Shown: positions 6,109 to 12,948, counted from the first letter of the stretch. The stretch is DNA of 12,948 nucleotides from a bacterium (GCA_021784835.1 JAJYHI010000067.1:1-12948); one strand, 5' to 3'. Notes: generated by a model not told the origin, from the letters alone. Translations and numbers: made by a program.

Positions 6109-6325
6109 ACGGGAAAATGTAAAAGAGCAGATTAAGCATCTATATTCCTACCCGTATATACGATGCAAATTAGAAAAGGGCGAAATTAAAATATACGGAT
6201 GGCATTATATTATAGAAACAGGAGAAGTTTATAATTTTTCATCCGAAAAAAATATTTACGAAAAAATCGATAGCGCCGCCGTTTATCACGGATGCCCCTC
6301 TTGCGAACCTTTTAAATCGCAATAG
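6053..6325 (+). CDS. Beta-carbonic anhydrase, C-terminal part (shifted frame)
   Basis: This frame supplies the missing C-terminal third of the enzyme: ERENVKEQIKHLYSYPYIR followed by GEIKIYGWHYIIETGEVY, the conserved helix and last beta strand of the family. In this frame, homology extends upstream of the nominal TTG at 6053 back to the A9 run, so 6053 is not a genuine start. It has no ribosome-binding site and no catalytic residues, and alone it would be inactive. After Tyr of the GEVY motif a tail of about 25 residues with two Cys (HGCPSCEPF) is more variable. It overlaps the out-of-frame tail of the first part by 56 bp. Confidence 0.75.
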   Translation: MAAGGEKGFTSKERELLTERENVKEQIKHLYSYPYIRCKLEKGEIKIYGWHYIIETGEVYNFSSEKNIYEKIDSAAVYHGCPSCEPFKSQ

Positions 6326-6332
6326 TCCTTTA

Positions 6333-6488
6333 TATCCAAGTTAAATAAATAATTTGTAGCCTTTCTGATGCCGGACTATCTTGAATTATGCCGAGCATTA
6401 ACGTTGATACCGCCTTCACGATTTTCGGGTCTGTTGAGATTGCGTAACGCGCTTTGGCGCCGATAATTTTGGCGGGACAGCGCGCTCG
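6333..6488 (-). pseudogene. Coding-like relic, unidentified
   Basis: A 52-codon reverse open stretch between an upstream TGA (6489-6491) and a stop at 6330-6332. It reads like protein (for example AKARYAISTDPKIVKAVSTL, then GIIQDSPASERLQ) and is richer in G+C than its surroundings. There is no start codon until an internal ATG and no ribosome-binding site, so it is best seen as a fragment of a lost or foreign gene. The opposite strand also has a short ORF (ATG near 6369). I recognise neither. Otherwise the 6326-6639 gap is AT-rich, with the tandem word CTTTATATAT near 6604-6624. Confidence 0.3.
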
Positions 6489-6639
6489 TCATAAAATCCG
6501 GCCGCCTGCAGAACCTAAAGACGGTAAAAAGAAAATGCAGTAACCGGTATTAAGAGCCTTTGTCTATTTAATTTAATTCAATAAAACTTATAATAAAAAT
6601 CACCTTTATATATCTTTATATATTTTTATTTTTTATATA

Positions 6640-7188
6640 TCAAGATTTTGCCGGACATTTAGCGCTTATAAGCTTGCCGGTATCGTCTATTATGGATTTT
6701 ATCGAAAACCCAGATTTAGTAGTTTCTGTCGTGGTTGCATGACTCGTAAAACTATCCGCGGATATTTTTGTTACGCCTTTGCCGGAAAACATCCCCGTAG
6801 GGTTCTTGCACTGCATAGACCAGTGAACGGAGCCGTCTGTATCCATATGTTCTTTTATATTTGTGCAGTTAAAATTTGACGGTTTCATTATATACGGTTT
6901 GGTTTTTTTTGAATCCTGTTTTATACATTCGGTAACGGTGTTCAACGATGAGCGGTTCATAGGCGGCCGCCCTGCGATTGAAGGCATTTGCGTAGTGCTT
7001 TTAACAGTCATTTTTCATAGGCCGGGCGATAACCTATCCGCCGCCGCAGAAGGCGTCTTGGCGGCCGAAGACGAGCGTGATGGCGAAACCGGCGTTGACG
7101 ATGAACTTCCGCCCTTGCAACCCGATAAAATCGGGATAAAAACGGAAATAAATAAAACCAAAAAGATAACCATGATATTTTTCCTCAT
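6640..7188 (-). pseudogene. DUF3617-type lipoprotein gene with an in-frame TGA
   Basis: Reading from ATG 7188, which has AGGAGG at 7198-7203, gives a lipoprotein signal (MRKNIMVIFLVLFISVFIPI, then LSG-C24), a Ser/Pro/Ala-rich linker and the start of a DUF3617 domain, SPGL at 54-57. Codon 58 is TGA (7015-7017). The same frame then continues without loss (KMTVKSTTQMPSI, TVTECIKQ, NFNCTNIKE, VHWSMQCKN, ending AKCPAKS) to the stop at 6640. In DUF3617 proteins the motif is PGLWE, so TGA stands exactly where TGG (Trp) is expected: one G-to-A change. The whole frame is 182 codons. DUF3617 function is unknown; such proteins are exported. It follows the outer-membrane protein gene by 106 bp on the same strand. 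Recent nonsense mutation, readthrough and base-call error are the options. Confidence 0.7.
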
Positions 7189-7294
7189 AAAACCATTCCT
7201 CCTGTTTACAGCGTTTAATTATAATAATTTTAATATTTTAAATTATTTATTAAATAAATTTTAAATTAGAAAATATTTTATCTATTTTTAATTT

Positions 7295-8116
7295 TTAAAA
7301 CCTCAGCCTTAATCCCGCTTCCGGACCGTCGAACTCTAAAGTGCCGTTTACGCCGTTAGTATCTACGTGAACTTTATCGTAAACGTAATCCGCAAAAACA
7401 GACAGCGGGCCGACGGCTTTATAATCCACTCCGGCGTTTACATGGTAATAATAACCGTCCGAACCGACCGTAAAGCCCTGAAATTTTCCTATAAAAGAAA
7501 AATCGTTTAAGGGCGATATTTTTATTCTTCCGCCTATTAAAGGTATGGGCAGGCTTACGTTTTTCGACTCCGATAACCCCAATGAAGCCGAATCTAGTTC
7601 CGTTTTAGCCGTGATGACGTCCACGCCGACGCCAAGACCCGCGGAAGCATATCTGTCGAACTCGAAATTATGGTCGTAAAACATTTTATAGCCGTAAAGG
7701 TCTAGTTTAGAATTAACCTCGTTGTTTACATTATATTCCTGACCGTTGAAATAGATATTTTGCGACAGCACCTTGGAGCCGCTGTACTCGTAAGGAACAT
7801 AAGTAAAAGAAATTCTGTTGTCGTATAAAATATAAAAAACTACTTTCAGCATAGGTTCGGTTCTGGTTGTTTGAAGCCCTAAATCGGAAGGGGTTATGTT
7901 TGTAGGCATGTTTCCTCCTACGTTTTCTCCGACTGCTACATGTCCGGTAAGGTTTTGAAAATATGCGCCGCCTTTAACTTCAAGCCCAAGCATACCGGAA
8001 GCGTAAACTTTAGAAACCCCTGAAAAAACAAAATACCCAGCGCAAATAATAACGAATAATATTATCGGCAATCTAAAATGTTTTTTTCTTTTAAAATTTT
8101 TTAAATTTTCGGTCAT
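7295..8116 (-). CDS. Outer-membrane beta-barrel protein
   Basis: A 273-aa protein counted from ATG 8116. A TTG five codons upstream extends the frame but lies within the GAGGAG ribosome-binding sequence, so the ATG, 7 nt after GAGGAG, is preferred. The N-terminus is basic, followed by a hydrophobic stretch at about 17-33 and a likely signal peptidase cut after VYA (residue 39). The mature part alternates polar and aromatic residues (for example FYILYDNRISFTYVPYEY, DGYYYHVNAGVDY, PLSVFADYVYDKV) and ends in LRLRF; the terminal Phe is the signal for BAM-mediated insertion. Length suggests an OmpW/OmpA-barrel-like fold of about 8-12 strands. It has no enzymatic motif. It lies between yqeY-like and DUF3617 genes on the same strand, gaps 114 and 106 bp. 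Confidence 0.75.
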   Translation of the reverse strand: MTENLKNFKRKKHFRLPIILFVIICAGYFVFSGVSKVYASGMLGLEVKGGAYFQNLTGHVAVGENVGGNMPTNITPSDLGLQTTRTEPMLKVVFYILYDNRISFTYVPYEYSGSKVLSQNIYFNGQEYNVNNEVNSKLDLYGYKMFYDHNFEFDRYASAGLGVGVDVITAKTELDSASLGLSESKNVSLPIPLIGGRIKISPLNDFSFIGKFQGFTVGSDGYYYHVNAGVDYKAVGPLSVFADYVYDKVHVDTNGVNGTLEFDGPEAGLRLRF

Positions 8117-8230
8117 TTTAATTCTCCTCAAATTCCTCTATTTTTAAACTTTTTATATTTGCTAATACCGTTATGAGCGCCAAAGAGGCAATAAATCAAA
8201 ATATTTTACATTCTTATACATAACCTATTA

Positions 8231-8659
8231 TTATAAGCCCTTGATAATTTCGGATGCGGTTTTATTGTCGTATAAACCGTTATAGTTAGTTTTGAGCTCT
8301 CTCATTATAACGCCTATTTCCTTGCTGTTTTTTTCTTTAGAAATCTTTTCTATATGCGATTTTGTTTCTTCGTGCGACCATGTTTTCGGAATATACGATA
8401 AAATTATTTCTTTTTCTTTTAAAAGCTCCGATGTATCTTTGCCGTTAGCCGCTAATATTTCGATAGACTGTTCGGTTTTTTTGACCCACGATTTTATTAT
8501 TTTAACGATATCGTCGCCGCTTACGGTATCGCCGTGATTCTTCTCTTTTGTCAGTTTTAACGCATCGCTTAGAATCATCGTTAAAATATTCTTTTTCGTG
8601 CTGTCGTTATTTTTTCTGGCAGTTAAAAAGTCGGATTTTATTTGTTCGTGCAAAGTCAT
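8231..8659 (-). CDS. GatB/YqeY domain protein
   Basis: A 142-aa cytosolic protein matching the YqeY family from its first residues (LHEQIKSDFLTARKNNDSTKKNIL) through the central helices to the C-terminal ILSYIPKTWS...IGVIMRELKTNYNG...ASEIIKGL. The family shares the tRNA-binding tail domain of GatB of the Asp-tRNA(Asn)/Glu-tRNA(Gln) amidotransferase; stand-alone YqeY proteins are widespread and poorly characterised. Full length is about 145-150 aa, so this copy is complete. A clear ribosome-binding site (AAGGAGAAC, 8665-8673) precedes ATG 8659. Upstream lies a 178-bp structured spacer, downstream the outer-membrane protein gene. Confidence 0.9.
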   Translation of the reverse strand: MTLHEQIKSDFLTARKNNDSTKKNILTMILSDALKLTKEKNHGDTVSGDDIVKIIKSWVKKTEQSIEILAANGKDTSELLKEKEIILSYIPKTWSHEETKSHIEKISKEKNSKEIGVIMRELKTNYNGLYDNKTASEIIKGL

Positions 8660-8702
8660 ATTTTGTTCTCCTTAAAAGATATAATCAAGCTATAAGCCGA
8701 AC

Positions 8703-8802
8703 GCGGGTTCTGCGCCCGCCGGTCGGTCTGCCCGCTGAATACTCGATGGGCATCGTCGGACGCATGAAATATGCGGACAGAAACGGCGTGAGTTTCTGTC
8801 CG
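8703..8802 (-). other. Hairpin-rich leader of the YqeY-like gene
   Basis: In the 178-bp gap between the triheme lipoprotein and YqeY, four inverted repeats lie in a row. The largest is a perfect 11-bp stem, CGGACAGAAAC (8774-8784) and GTTTCTGTCCG (8792-8802), with a 7-nt loop. Next to it are CGCAT/ATGCG (8761-8775), overlapping its base by 2 nt, CGATG/CATCG (8744-8755) and GCGGG/CCCGC (8703-8719). No U-tract follows the 11-bp stem on either strand, so it is not a standard intrinsic terminator. It could act as an mRNA-stabilising hairpin, a Rho-related 3' end or a structured leader. Confidence 0.4.
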
Positions 8803-8837
8803 AAAAATAAATCGGAGGGCTGTTTACGATCGGTCTC

Positions 8838-11303
8838 TTACTGCGCAGCAGCCGATGCCTTCGCAGCAGCACTAACCATGCCGCTGCTGCCGTTAAACCC
8901 TTCCACCTCGAAGTAATAAGTAGTCCCGCTCGTAAGACCGGAAACGGTGTAACTGATATTGCCCGCGCTATAGTCCGCTCCTCCCGTTACGCCCGCCGCA
9001 ACTATGCTAAACGGCCCGGAAGAAGAGGTGCTATCCAGAACTATAAAACTGGTCGGTATATCGTTACTCGAATCGGACGCCGGCGTCCAACTTAACGTAA
9101 CCTCCCCAGCCCCGGGTCCGGAGGTTGCCGTCAAGCTGGAGGGTTGCGCGGTGCCGCTGCCTTCGGAAAGCTGATCTCCAAGGGTATTGCTAATAACGTT
9201 TCCTATGTTGTTTCCGCTTCCGCATGTCTGACCGGTAGAACACGAATCATTGCATATGCCGCCGCTGAAATAACCCATAGCGCCGCATGAACGTGTGGAA
9301 ACGTCTTTGGTTTTAACAGTTATTGCGCCGACGGTGCCGTAGCCGCTGCTGTTATTCCTGCTGTTATCGACTATTATATTCCCGCTCGTGGTAATGCCGT
9401 TATAGCCGTTAACGTAATGGCAGAGAAAACAAAGTTCCTGTAACATCGGCACGGATTCGTAACCATTTGTACCGCTGGTGGGAGAAACGTCTTCGACGGG
9501 AGCGCTTAAAAGCAAAAGCGGTTTCGTAAAATAAGCCTTGTCACTAGAGTTGCTGCCGCCGAGGTCGTTATCAAGGGTACTCTCGATAGAGCTGTTGGGA
9601 ACAAATGCCAAAACTCCGCTGGAACCGTCGTTTATCATATCCAAATTACCCGAATACGAATAGCCGCCGCCGTAAGCATAATCGCCGCCGCCGAAAGCAT
9701 AATCAATATAACCATTATCATCGTTAGGAAAAATGGTGCCTATGTCCGAAAGGTCGGGCCCTACGGCGCCGGCGGGCCATATCTGAAACCCCGTGGCGGA
9801 CTCGCCGTTTATAGTATGGCAGCCGAGACATCCGCCGGTCTGCATTATCGTAACGGCGTTGGTTGTATCCACGCATACATTGCCATTCGCGGTTCCGGTA
9901 TTATTCGAGTCGTTAGATGAATAACTCGTATATTGGGAATATCCCGAAGGGCAGGATGTTACCTTCTGCCCGTTTAAAACGTAGTTTCCCGAACCTACGC
10001 TTAATGTTTCCAAATATCCGTCTATAGTCGAGATGTCGCTTGCGGACAAGGGGGCCACATCGTTATAATAGTATGGACTGCCGGTAGTGTAAGCGTCGCT
10101 AAGGGGATTGAGCAAATTTCCTATACCGGCGGTGGGAAAAGAAGCCATAACATCCACCGCAATCCCGATTCCCAAAAAGTTAAGGTAATTTGCCACGTAC
10201 GAAAGGTCCGGGGCGGCATAGTAAGGGTTGTAGGCATAGGAAGAAAAAGAAGAGCCGGTGTAAGGACCCGCGTTGAATGGAGCTCCCGGTCCGTATGTAA
10301 CTCCCCCCGCAGTAAGCGTATGGCACTGCAGACATCCGGCGTTATACATGTCGGTAAGACCCAGGGGGCCCGTAGGAGGAGGAAGCATGAGGACGTTGGG
10401 AATCGAACTTCCTATCGGCGGCTGTTCTACCGTAGCCGGCGCAAACGTCGATGGAAACGTAAACGACGTAAAATCTGGACTTGACGGCAGTGAACTATGC
10501 AAATTATTCTGCATGGTAGTTAGTGCCCCGCTGTCGGTCCCATTAGTCATATTGCTGTAATAGGTTGTTAATGTGGCCGCTATGTTCCCTAATATTCCCG
10601 GAACGGTAGTCGGCGCCGTTGTAGCCGTGGCGGTGGTAACGTCGGATTCCAAAGAAGTGCAGGCTGCCGTGCTTGCTAACGACGAATAAGGCGACGAGGA
10701 TGCATCGATGCAGGCCGCAAGGTCGTCGGCCATTGTCACGAGATACGGTTCGATAGCCGATAAAGAACCACCGGCACCCGCGAGAACGGCGGGCGTCGCC
10801 GAGGTTGGATCGGCCATCAGCCCTTCGATATAAGACGCCGTTGCGCCGAGATTATTTTCTTGCCCGTAGTCGAATGCTTCCTGCGTAACGAACGTGGAAT
10901 ACTCGTTTATTGTGATGCCTCCTGAAGGGATATTGGGCGGAACGATAGCCTGAAGCTCTATGTCGCCCTCCGTAGCCTGCAAATAATAAGTGGTATCGGC
11001 CGACGACGGGTTATAGACGATAGTAAAACCGCCGCTGCTGCTGGTCGAAACAGGCGTGCTAATAGGGGTGCAACTCGACACCGTCTGGGCGGTGCAGCCG
11101 TAAAGCTGGACGGTAGCGCCGATGATAGGCGTAAGACCGCCCTTTGCTTGTCCCGTTATCGTGCTGGCCGGCGAAGACGAAGAACCTGACGCCGTTCCGC
11201 CTGACGAACTGCCGGCTCCGCTGCCGCATCCCGACAATACGATACTTCCCGAAAAAATAAAAATACTTAAAATAAGAATTAAAAAGCCGTTTTTAGTTTT
11301 CAT
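8838..11303 (-). CDS. Triheme c-type cytochrome lipoprotein with FN3 domain
   Basis: An 821-aa exported protein. The signal peptide ends in a lipobox LSG-C26, followed by a Gly/Ser-rich linker (27-46). Residues about 48-120 look like a carboxypeptidase-regulatory or Ig-like beta domain (TGQAKGGLTPIIGATVQL). Three heme c motifs follow: C324-L-Q-C-H328, C492-L-G-C-H496 (with downstream GPDLSDIG as in class I cytochromes) and C625-F-L-C-H629. A Tyr/Gly-rich patch is at about 532-552 and a Cys-rich patch at 673-694. A fibronectin type III domain occupies about 721-815 (VTLSWTPASD, TTYYFEVEGF). Lipidation plus adhesive domains suggest an outer-membrane or surface electron carrier, perhaps for extracellular electron transfer. 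The ribosome-binding site GAAGGA lies inside a TTCACC tandem repeat. The gene is visibly GC-richer than its neighbours. An insertion sequence ends 67 bp upstream. Confidence 0.8.
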   Translation of the reverse strand: MKTKNGFLILILSIFIFSGSIVLSGCGSGAGSSSGGTASGSSSSPASTITGQAKGGLTPIIGATVQLYGCTAQTVSSCTPISTPVSTSSSGGFTIVYNPSSADTTYYLQATEGDIELQAIVPPNIPSGGITINEYSTFVTQEAFDYGQENNLGATASYIEGLMADPTSATPAVLAGAGGSLSAIEPYLVTMADDLAACIDASSSPYSSLASTAACTSLESDVTTATATTAPTTVPGILGNIAATLTTYYSNMTNGTDSGALTTMQNNLHSSLPSSPDFTSFTFPSTFAPATVEQPPIGSSIPNVLMLPPPTGPLGLTDMYNAGCLQCHTLTAGGVTYGPGAPFNAGPYTGSSFSSYAYNPYYAAPDLSYVANYLNFLGIGIAVDVMASFPTAGIGNLLNPLSDAYTTGSPYYYNDVAPLSASDISTIDGYLETLSVGSGNYVLNGQKVTSCPSGYSQYTSYSSNDSNNTGTANGNVCVDTTNAVTIMQTGGCLGCHTINGESATGFQIWPAGAVGPDLSDIGTIFPNDDNGYIDYAFGGGDYAYGGGYSYSGNLDMINDGSSGVLAFVPNSSIESTLDNDLGGSNSSDKAYFTKPLLLLSAPVEDVSPTSGTNGYESVPMLQELCFLCHYVNGYNGITTSGNIIVDNSRNNSSGYGTVGAITVKTKDVSTRSCGAMGYFSGGICNDSCSTGQTCGSGNNIGNVISNTLGDQLSEGSGTAQPSSLTATSGPGAGEVTLSWTPASDSSNDIPTSFIVLDSTSSSGPFSIVAAGVTGGADYSAGNISYTVSGLTSGTTYYFEVEGFNGSSGMVSAAAKASAAAQ

Positions 11304-11370
11304 TTTCCTTCACCTTCACCTTCAAGTTAAAATACCGTCCTATTTATATTTCCTATCTTTCACCCCTTTT

Positions 11371-12516
11371 TTATACACTACATTCCAAAAGTTTTAGAAT
11401 AATCCCTTGTTCTTTAGTAAGCGCAACGGTTTTAGACCAGCTAAAATTTTCTTTGGCGGATTTAAGTTCTACTTTATAAACGGGAGATAGTTTTTCAAGT
11501 CCTTCGGTTGCGGACATTCCTATAGGAGATAATTTGTGTTTTATATACGAAAGGAGAGCATATGCTATGTAGCAGATTTTGACGTGAGCTTTAATATGGC
11601 TCACTCTATACTTTCTTATGGGATTAAGGTTTATTGAACTTTTTAATTCCCTGAATGCTTTTTCGACGATATCTTTTTCGTAATATGTTTTTATAACCTC
11701 CTCGTTCGAAAGTTCGGTAGTATGGTAAATAAGAGAGTAACCCATATATCTTGCTTCGTTGGAATCAAATCTTTGTGATTCTATGGCATGGTTTCTTTTA
11801 AGAATTTCTATCTCCGGATTATAAACCGCAATAAGTTTACCTTCCATAAAGTTAAAATCCGCTGCATATACTCTGGTGTTTTTAAGTTTTACAAGGCGGT
11901 CGGTATGATATATTTTTTCCCTGTCTATATTTAGGTAATCTCTTTTTATCTTTGCGTTAAGCCTTAAGCCAGTTATTATTTTTTGATTTATATTTTTTAG
12001 ATCGGCGATTGTTTCATAGCTTATCATCCCTCTGTCCACTACTATGAAATTAAACCTTTTCAAACGTGTTTCGGATAAAAGATCTTGAAATATTTTCATA
12101 TTGTTAATATTGCCTTCGTATGTTTTGTGCATAATAGGAAACCCTTCTTCTTTCGTAACCGCTAAGGCTATCTGAAGCAGTTTATCGTATTTGCCGTCTT
12201 TGCCTTTTCTTTCTTTCCAGAATGCTTCGCTTCCCGCAAAATACGTGTCTGTTATATCAAGTATTAAAGCATCTTTATTGCGTTCTTTAGACAGCCTTTC
12301 GAATATTTTTGCCTCGATTATATTAAAATCCAAATCTTCAATTTCGTCTAACGCAATATATAAATCTTTGTCTATTATTTTATCTATATCTAATAATTCT
12401 TTTAAGGCAGTCTGCTCTACATATTCCGGAAGCCTGTAAATAGATTTGCGGGAAATAATCTGGGTATAGACTAAAAGTAAAATATACTTTGAATATTTAC
12501 CTAATGCTTCCGGCAA
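11371..12516 (-). CDS. IS1634/IS4-type transposase, main catalytic part (frameshifted)
   Basis: 381 aa counted from a nominal TTG at 12516; homology-like sequence in this frame extends upstream to about 12580 (QSVKRYLDYKIL), so this is not the true start. It is a DDE-type transposase: first Asp in LILDITDTYF (D87, or D90), second in FIVVDRGMIS (D161), and the Glu in YYEKDIVEKAFRELK (E285), which follows the Y-x2-x-x3-E-x6-K signature of the IS4 superfamily. The large insertion between the second D and the E is also typical. Together with the N-terminal part at 12567-12740 it would form a protein of about 456 aa. It sits inside the IS and reads toward the triheme lipoprotein. The single frame lesion probably makes it inactive. 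Confidence 0.8.
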   Translation of the reverse strand: MPEALGKYSKYILLLVYTQIISRKSIYRLPEYVEQTALKELLDIDKIIDKDLYIALDEIEDLDFNIIEAKIFERLSKERNKDALILDITDTYFAGSEAFWKERKGKDGKYDKLLQIALAVTKEEGFPIMHKTYEGNINNMKIFQDLLSETRLKRFNFIVVDRGMISYETIADLKNINQKIITGLRLNAKIKRDYLNIDREKIYHTDRLVKLKNTRVYAADFNFMEGKLIAVYNPEIEILKRNHAIESQRFDSNEARYMGYSLIYHTTELSNEEVIKTYYEKDIVEKAFRELKSSINLNPIRKYRVSHIKAHVKICYIAYALLSYIKHKLSPIGMSATEGLEKLSPVYKVELKSAKENFSWSKTVALTKEQGIILKLLECSV

Positions 12517-12566
12517 TCCGAGTTTATTAGAAATAGTATGAAGTATTTTATAATCCAGATATCTTT

Positions 12567-12740
12567 TTACGGACTGTGTATTTCAATAGATTTTGAATCT
12601 ATCCTTCTTACTGCTTCTCCTTCTACCTCTTTGCCGATATATCTTATTACCTTCTGCTTTACTTTTTTGCCTTCGCGGTAATTTTCTACTTCGGCAAGAT
12701 AAACGGCATCTTTTTTCTTTATTTTTCTTATAAAAGACAT
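12567..12740 (-). CDS. Transposase N-terminal part, cut off by frameshift
   Basis: About 57 aa from ATG 12740: MSFIRKIKKKDAVYLAEVEN and so on, ending EIHSP. This is the familiar N-terminus of IS1634-like transposases (FIRK...K..VYLAEVENYREGKKVKQKVIRYIG). It stops at TAA 12567-12569, while the rest of the protein continues in the -1 frame; the two frames overlap only between about 12567 and 12589. No slippery heptamer of the A-AAA-AAG kind lies in that overlap, so a mutation (loss of one base) is more likely than programmed frameshifting. A GTG at 12758 would extend the ORF across the promoter and is rejected as start. Confidence 0.65.
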   Translation of the reverse strand: MSFIRKIKKKDAVYLAEVENYREGKKVKQKVIRYIGKEVEGEAVRRIDSKSIEIHSP

Positions 12741-12777
12741 AGTGTATAAATTATACACTACAGGAATAAAATGTCAA
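12740..12777 (-). promoter_or_regulatory. Transposase promoter overlapped by a palindrome
   Basis: On the reverse strand TTGACA (12772-12777), a 16-bp spacer and TATAAT (12750-12755): a near-ideal promoter. Predicted start is about 3-6 nt from ATG 12740, so the mRNA would be leaderless or nearly so, consistent with no Shine-Dalgarno. The -10 box lies in a perfect palindrome TAGTGTATAA-A-TTATACACTA (12740-12760), whose arm TTATACACTA is identical to the left terminal repeat (11371-11380). This suggests that transposase binding could repress its own promoter (inference). Confidence 0.6.
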
Positions 12778-12821
12778 GAGGAAAATGCTTATTATAAAGA
12801 ATTATTTATGTGGTGTATAAA

Positions 12822-12948
12822 TGGTCTAACCCCCATATTATTGGAGTAAATTAAGACACTTTTTGTTATAATTCACCTTCCTATATAATATATCATAAAA
12901 TACTAATATTGTCAATATATATTTTTATATTTAATAAATGATATTTAA
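12822..12948. other. AT-rich flank beyond the insertion sequence
   Basis: No gene or RNA is recognised. The stretch is very AT-rich with runs of TATA, and a TATAAT at 12867-12872 lacks a -35 partner at normal distance. Confidence 0.3.

Larger units (their letters stand above)
11370..12821 (-). mobile_element. Insertion sequence, IS1634/IS4-like, about 1.45 kb
   Basis: Bounded by 14-bp terminal inverted repeats TTTATACACTACAT (11370-11383) and ATGTGGTGTATAAA (12808-12821), 13 of 14 complementary. It holds one DDE transposase in two frames (11371-12740, reverse). The transposase stop codon TAA (11371-11373) lies inside the left repeat. I see no target-site duplication beside these ends, so the exact outer boundaries are uncertain or the duplication has decayed. 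The family is called from the protein (see the two transposase entries). Confidence 0.65.

Noticed and set aside
7015..7017. UGA as selenocysteine or a genome-wide UGA=Trp code
   Set aside because: The family residue is Trp, not Cys, and no SECIS-like structure was noticed. UGA serves as a normal stop in both radical SAM genes here, so global recoding is unlikely; local readthrough remains open.
6863..7264. Forward ORF of 133 codons
   Set aside because: Lies opposite the DUF3617 lipoprotein gene, whose signal peptide, lipobox and domain are convincing; no ribosome-binding site.
8117..8131. TTG start five codons upstream of the outer-membrane protein ATG
   Set aside because: This TTG lies within the GAGGAG ribosome-binding sequence, which is correctly spaced for the ATG at 8116.
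8774..8802. 11-bp hairpin as an intrinsic terminator
   Set aside because: Neither strand has a U-tract after the stem; kept only as a structured element.
8548..8916. Forward ORF of 122 codons and a reverse ORF at 8690-8872
   Set aside because: Both span the hairpin spacer and overlap the ends of two real genes; sequence is Arg/Ser-rich noise.
11355..11370. Target-site duplication beside the insertion sequence
   Set aside because: Bases flanking the 14-bp TIRs (left CTTTT side, right TGGTC side) do not match, so none is claimed.
12560..12590. Programmed -1 frameshifting in the transposase
   Set aside because: The overlap of the two frames contains no X-XXY-YYZ heptamer, so a single-base loss is the simpler explanation.

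Overview
The window reads as chromosomal DNA of an AT-rich, Gram-negative bacterium living under low-oxygen conditions. The evidence is a rubrerythrin, c-type cytochromes, a signal-peptide-bearing beta-barrel protein ending in Phe, lipoprotein signals with an L-S-G-C lipobox, and two radical SAM enzymes. Gene style would fit a deltaproteobacterium-like anaerobe such as the Sva0485/Acidulodesulfobacterales group, but nothing here fixes the taxon.

Layout. 1-890: a tRNA-Asn (GUU) with an excellent promoter, a doubtful small reverse ORF, and a secreted monoheme cytochrome c. 891-3414: a promoter region, a 197-bp MITE inserted just in front of the ribosome-binding site of rubrerythrin, then rubrerythrin and a radical SAM/SPASM-like protein as a likely operon. 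3417-4859, reverse: a B12-binding radical SAM enzyme of HpnR-like architecture, meeting the previous gene tail to tail with 2 bp between stops. 4860-5625: a 765-bp non-coding patch built of nested repeats, including a second MITE (312 bp) inserted into the middle of an older hairpin repeat. 5626-6325: a beta-carbonic anhydrase broken by a one-base shift in an A9 run. 6326-6639: a gap with an unidentified GC-richer coding-like relic. 6640-11303, all reverse: a DUF3617-type lipoprotein interrupted by one TGA, an outer-membrane beta-barrel protein, a YqeY-like protein, and a large, visibly GC-richer triheme surface lipoprotein with an FN3 domain. 11370-12821: an IS1634/IS4-type insertion sequence with a frameshifted transposase, lying 67 bp upstream of the triheme lipoprotein and pointing toward it.

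How it fits together. The redox theme (monoheme cytochrome, rubrerythrin, triheme lipoprotein, outer-membrane barrel) suggests envelope electron transfer and peroxide defence, though these genes do not form one operon. The most notable observations are about genome dynamics. Two MITEs share a related right end and TIRs, and each has a perfect 6-bp target duplication. A third repeat copy preserves the sequence across one insertion point. Three genes (carbonic anhydrase, DUF3617 lipoprotein, transposase) each carry a single lesion in otherwise well-preserved sequence, which points to recent decay, recoding or assembly errors. I did not find a convincing new defence or biosynthetic system.
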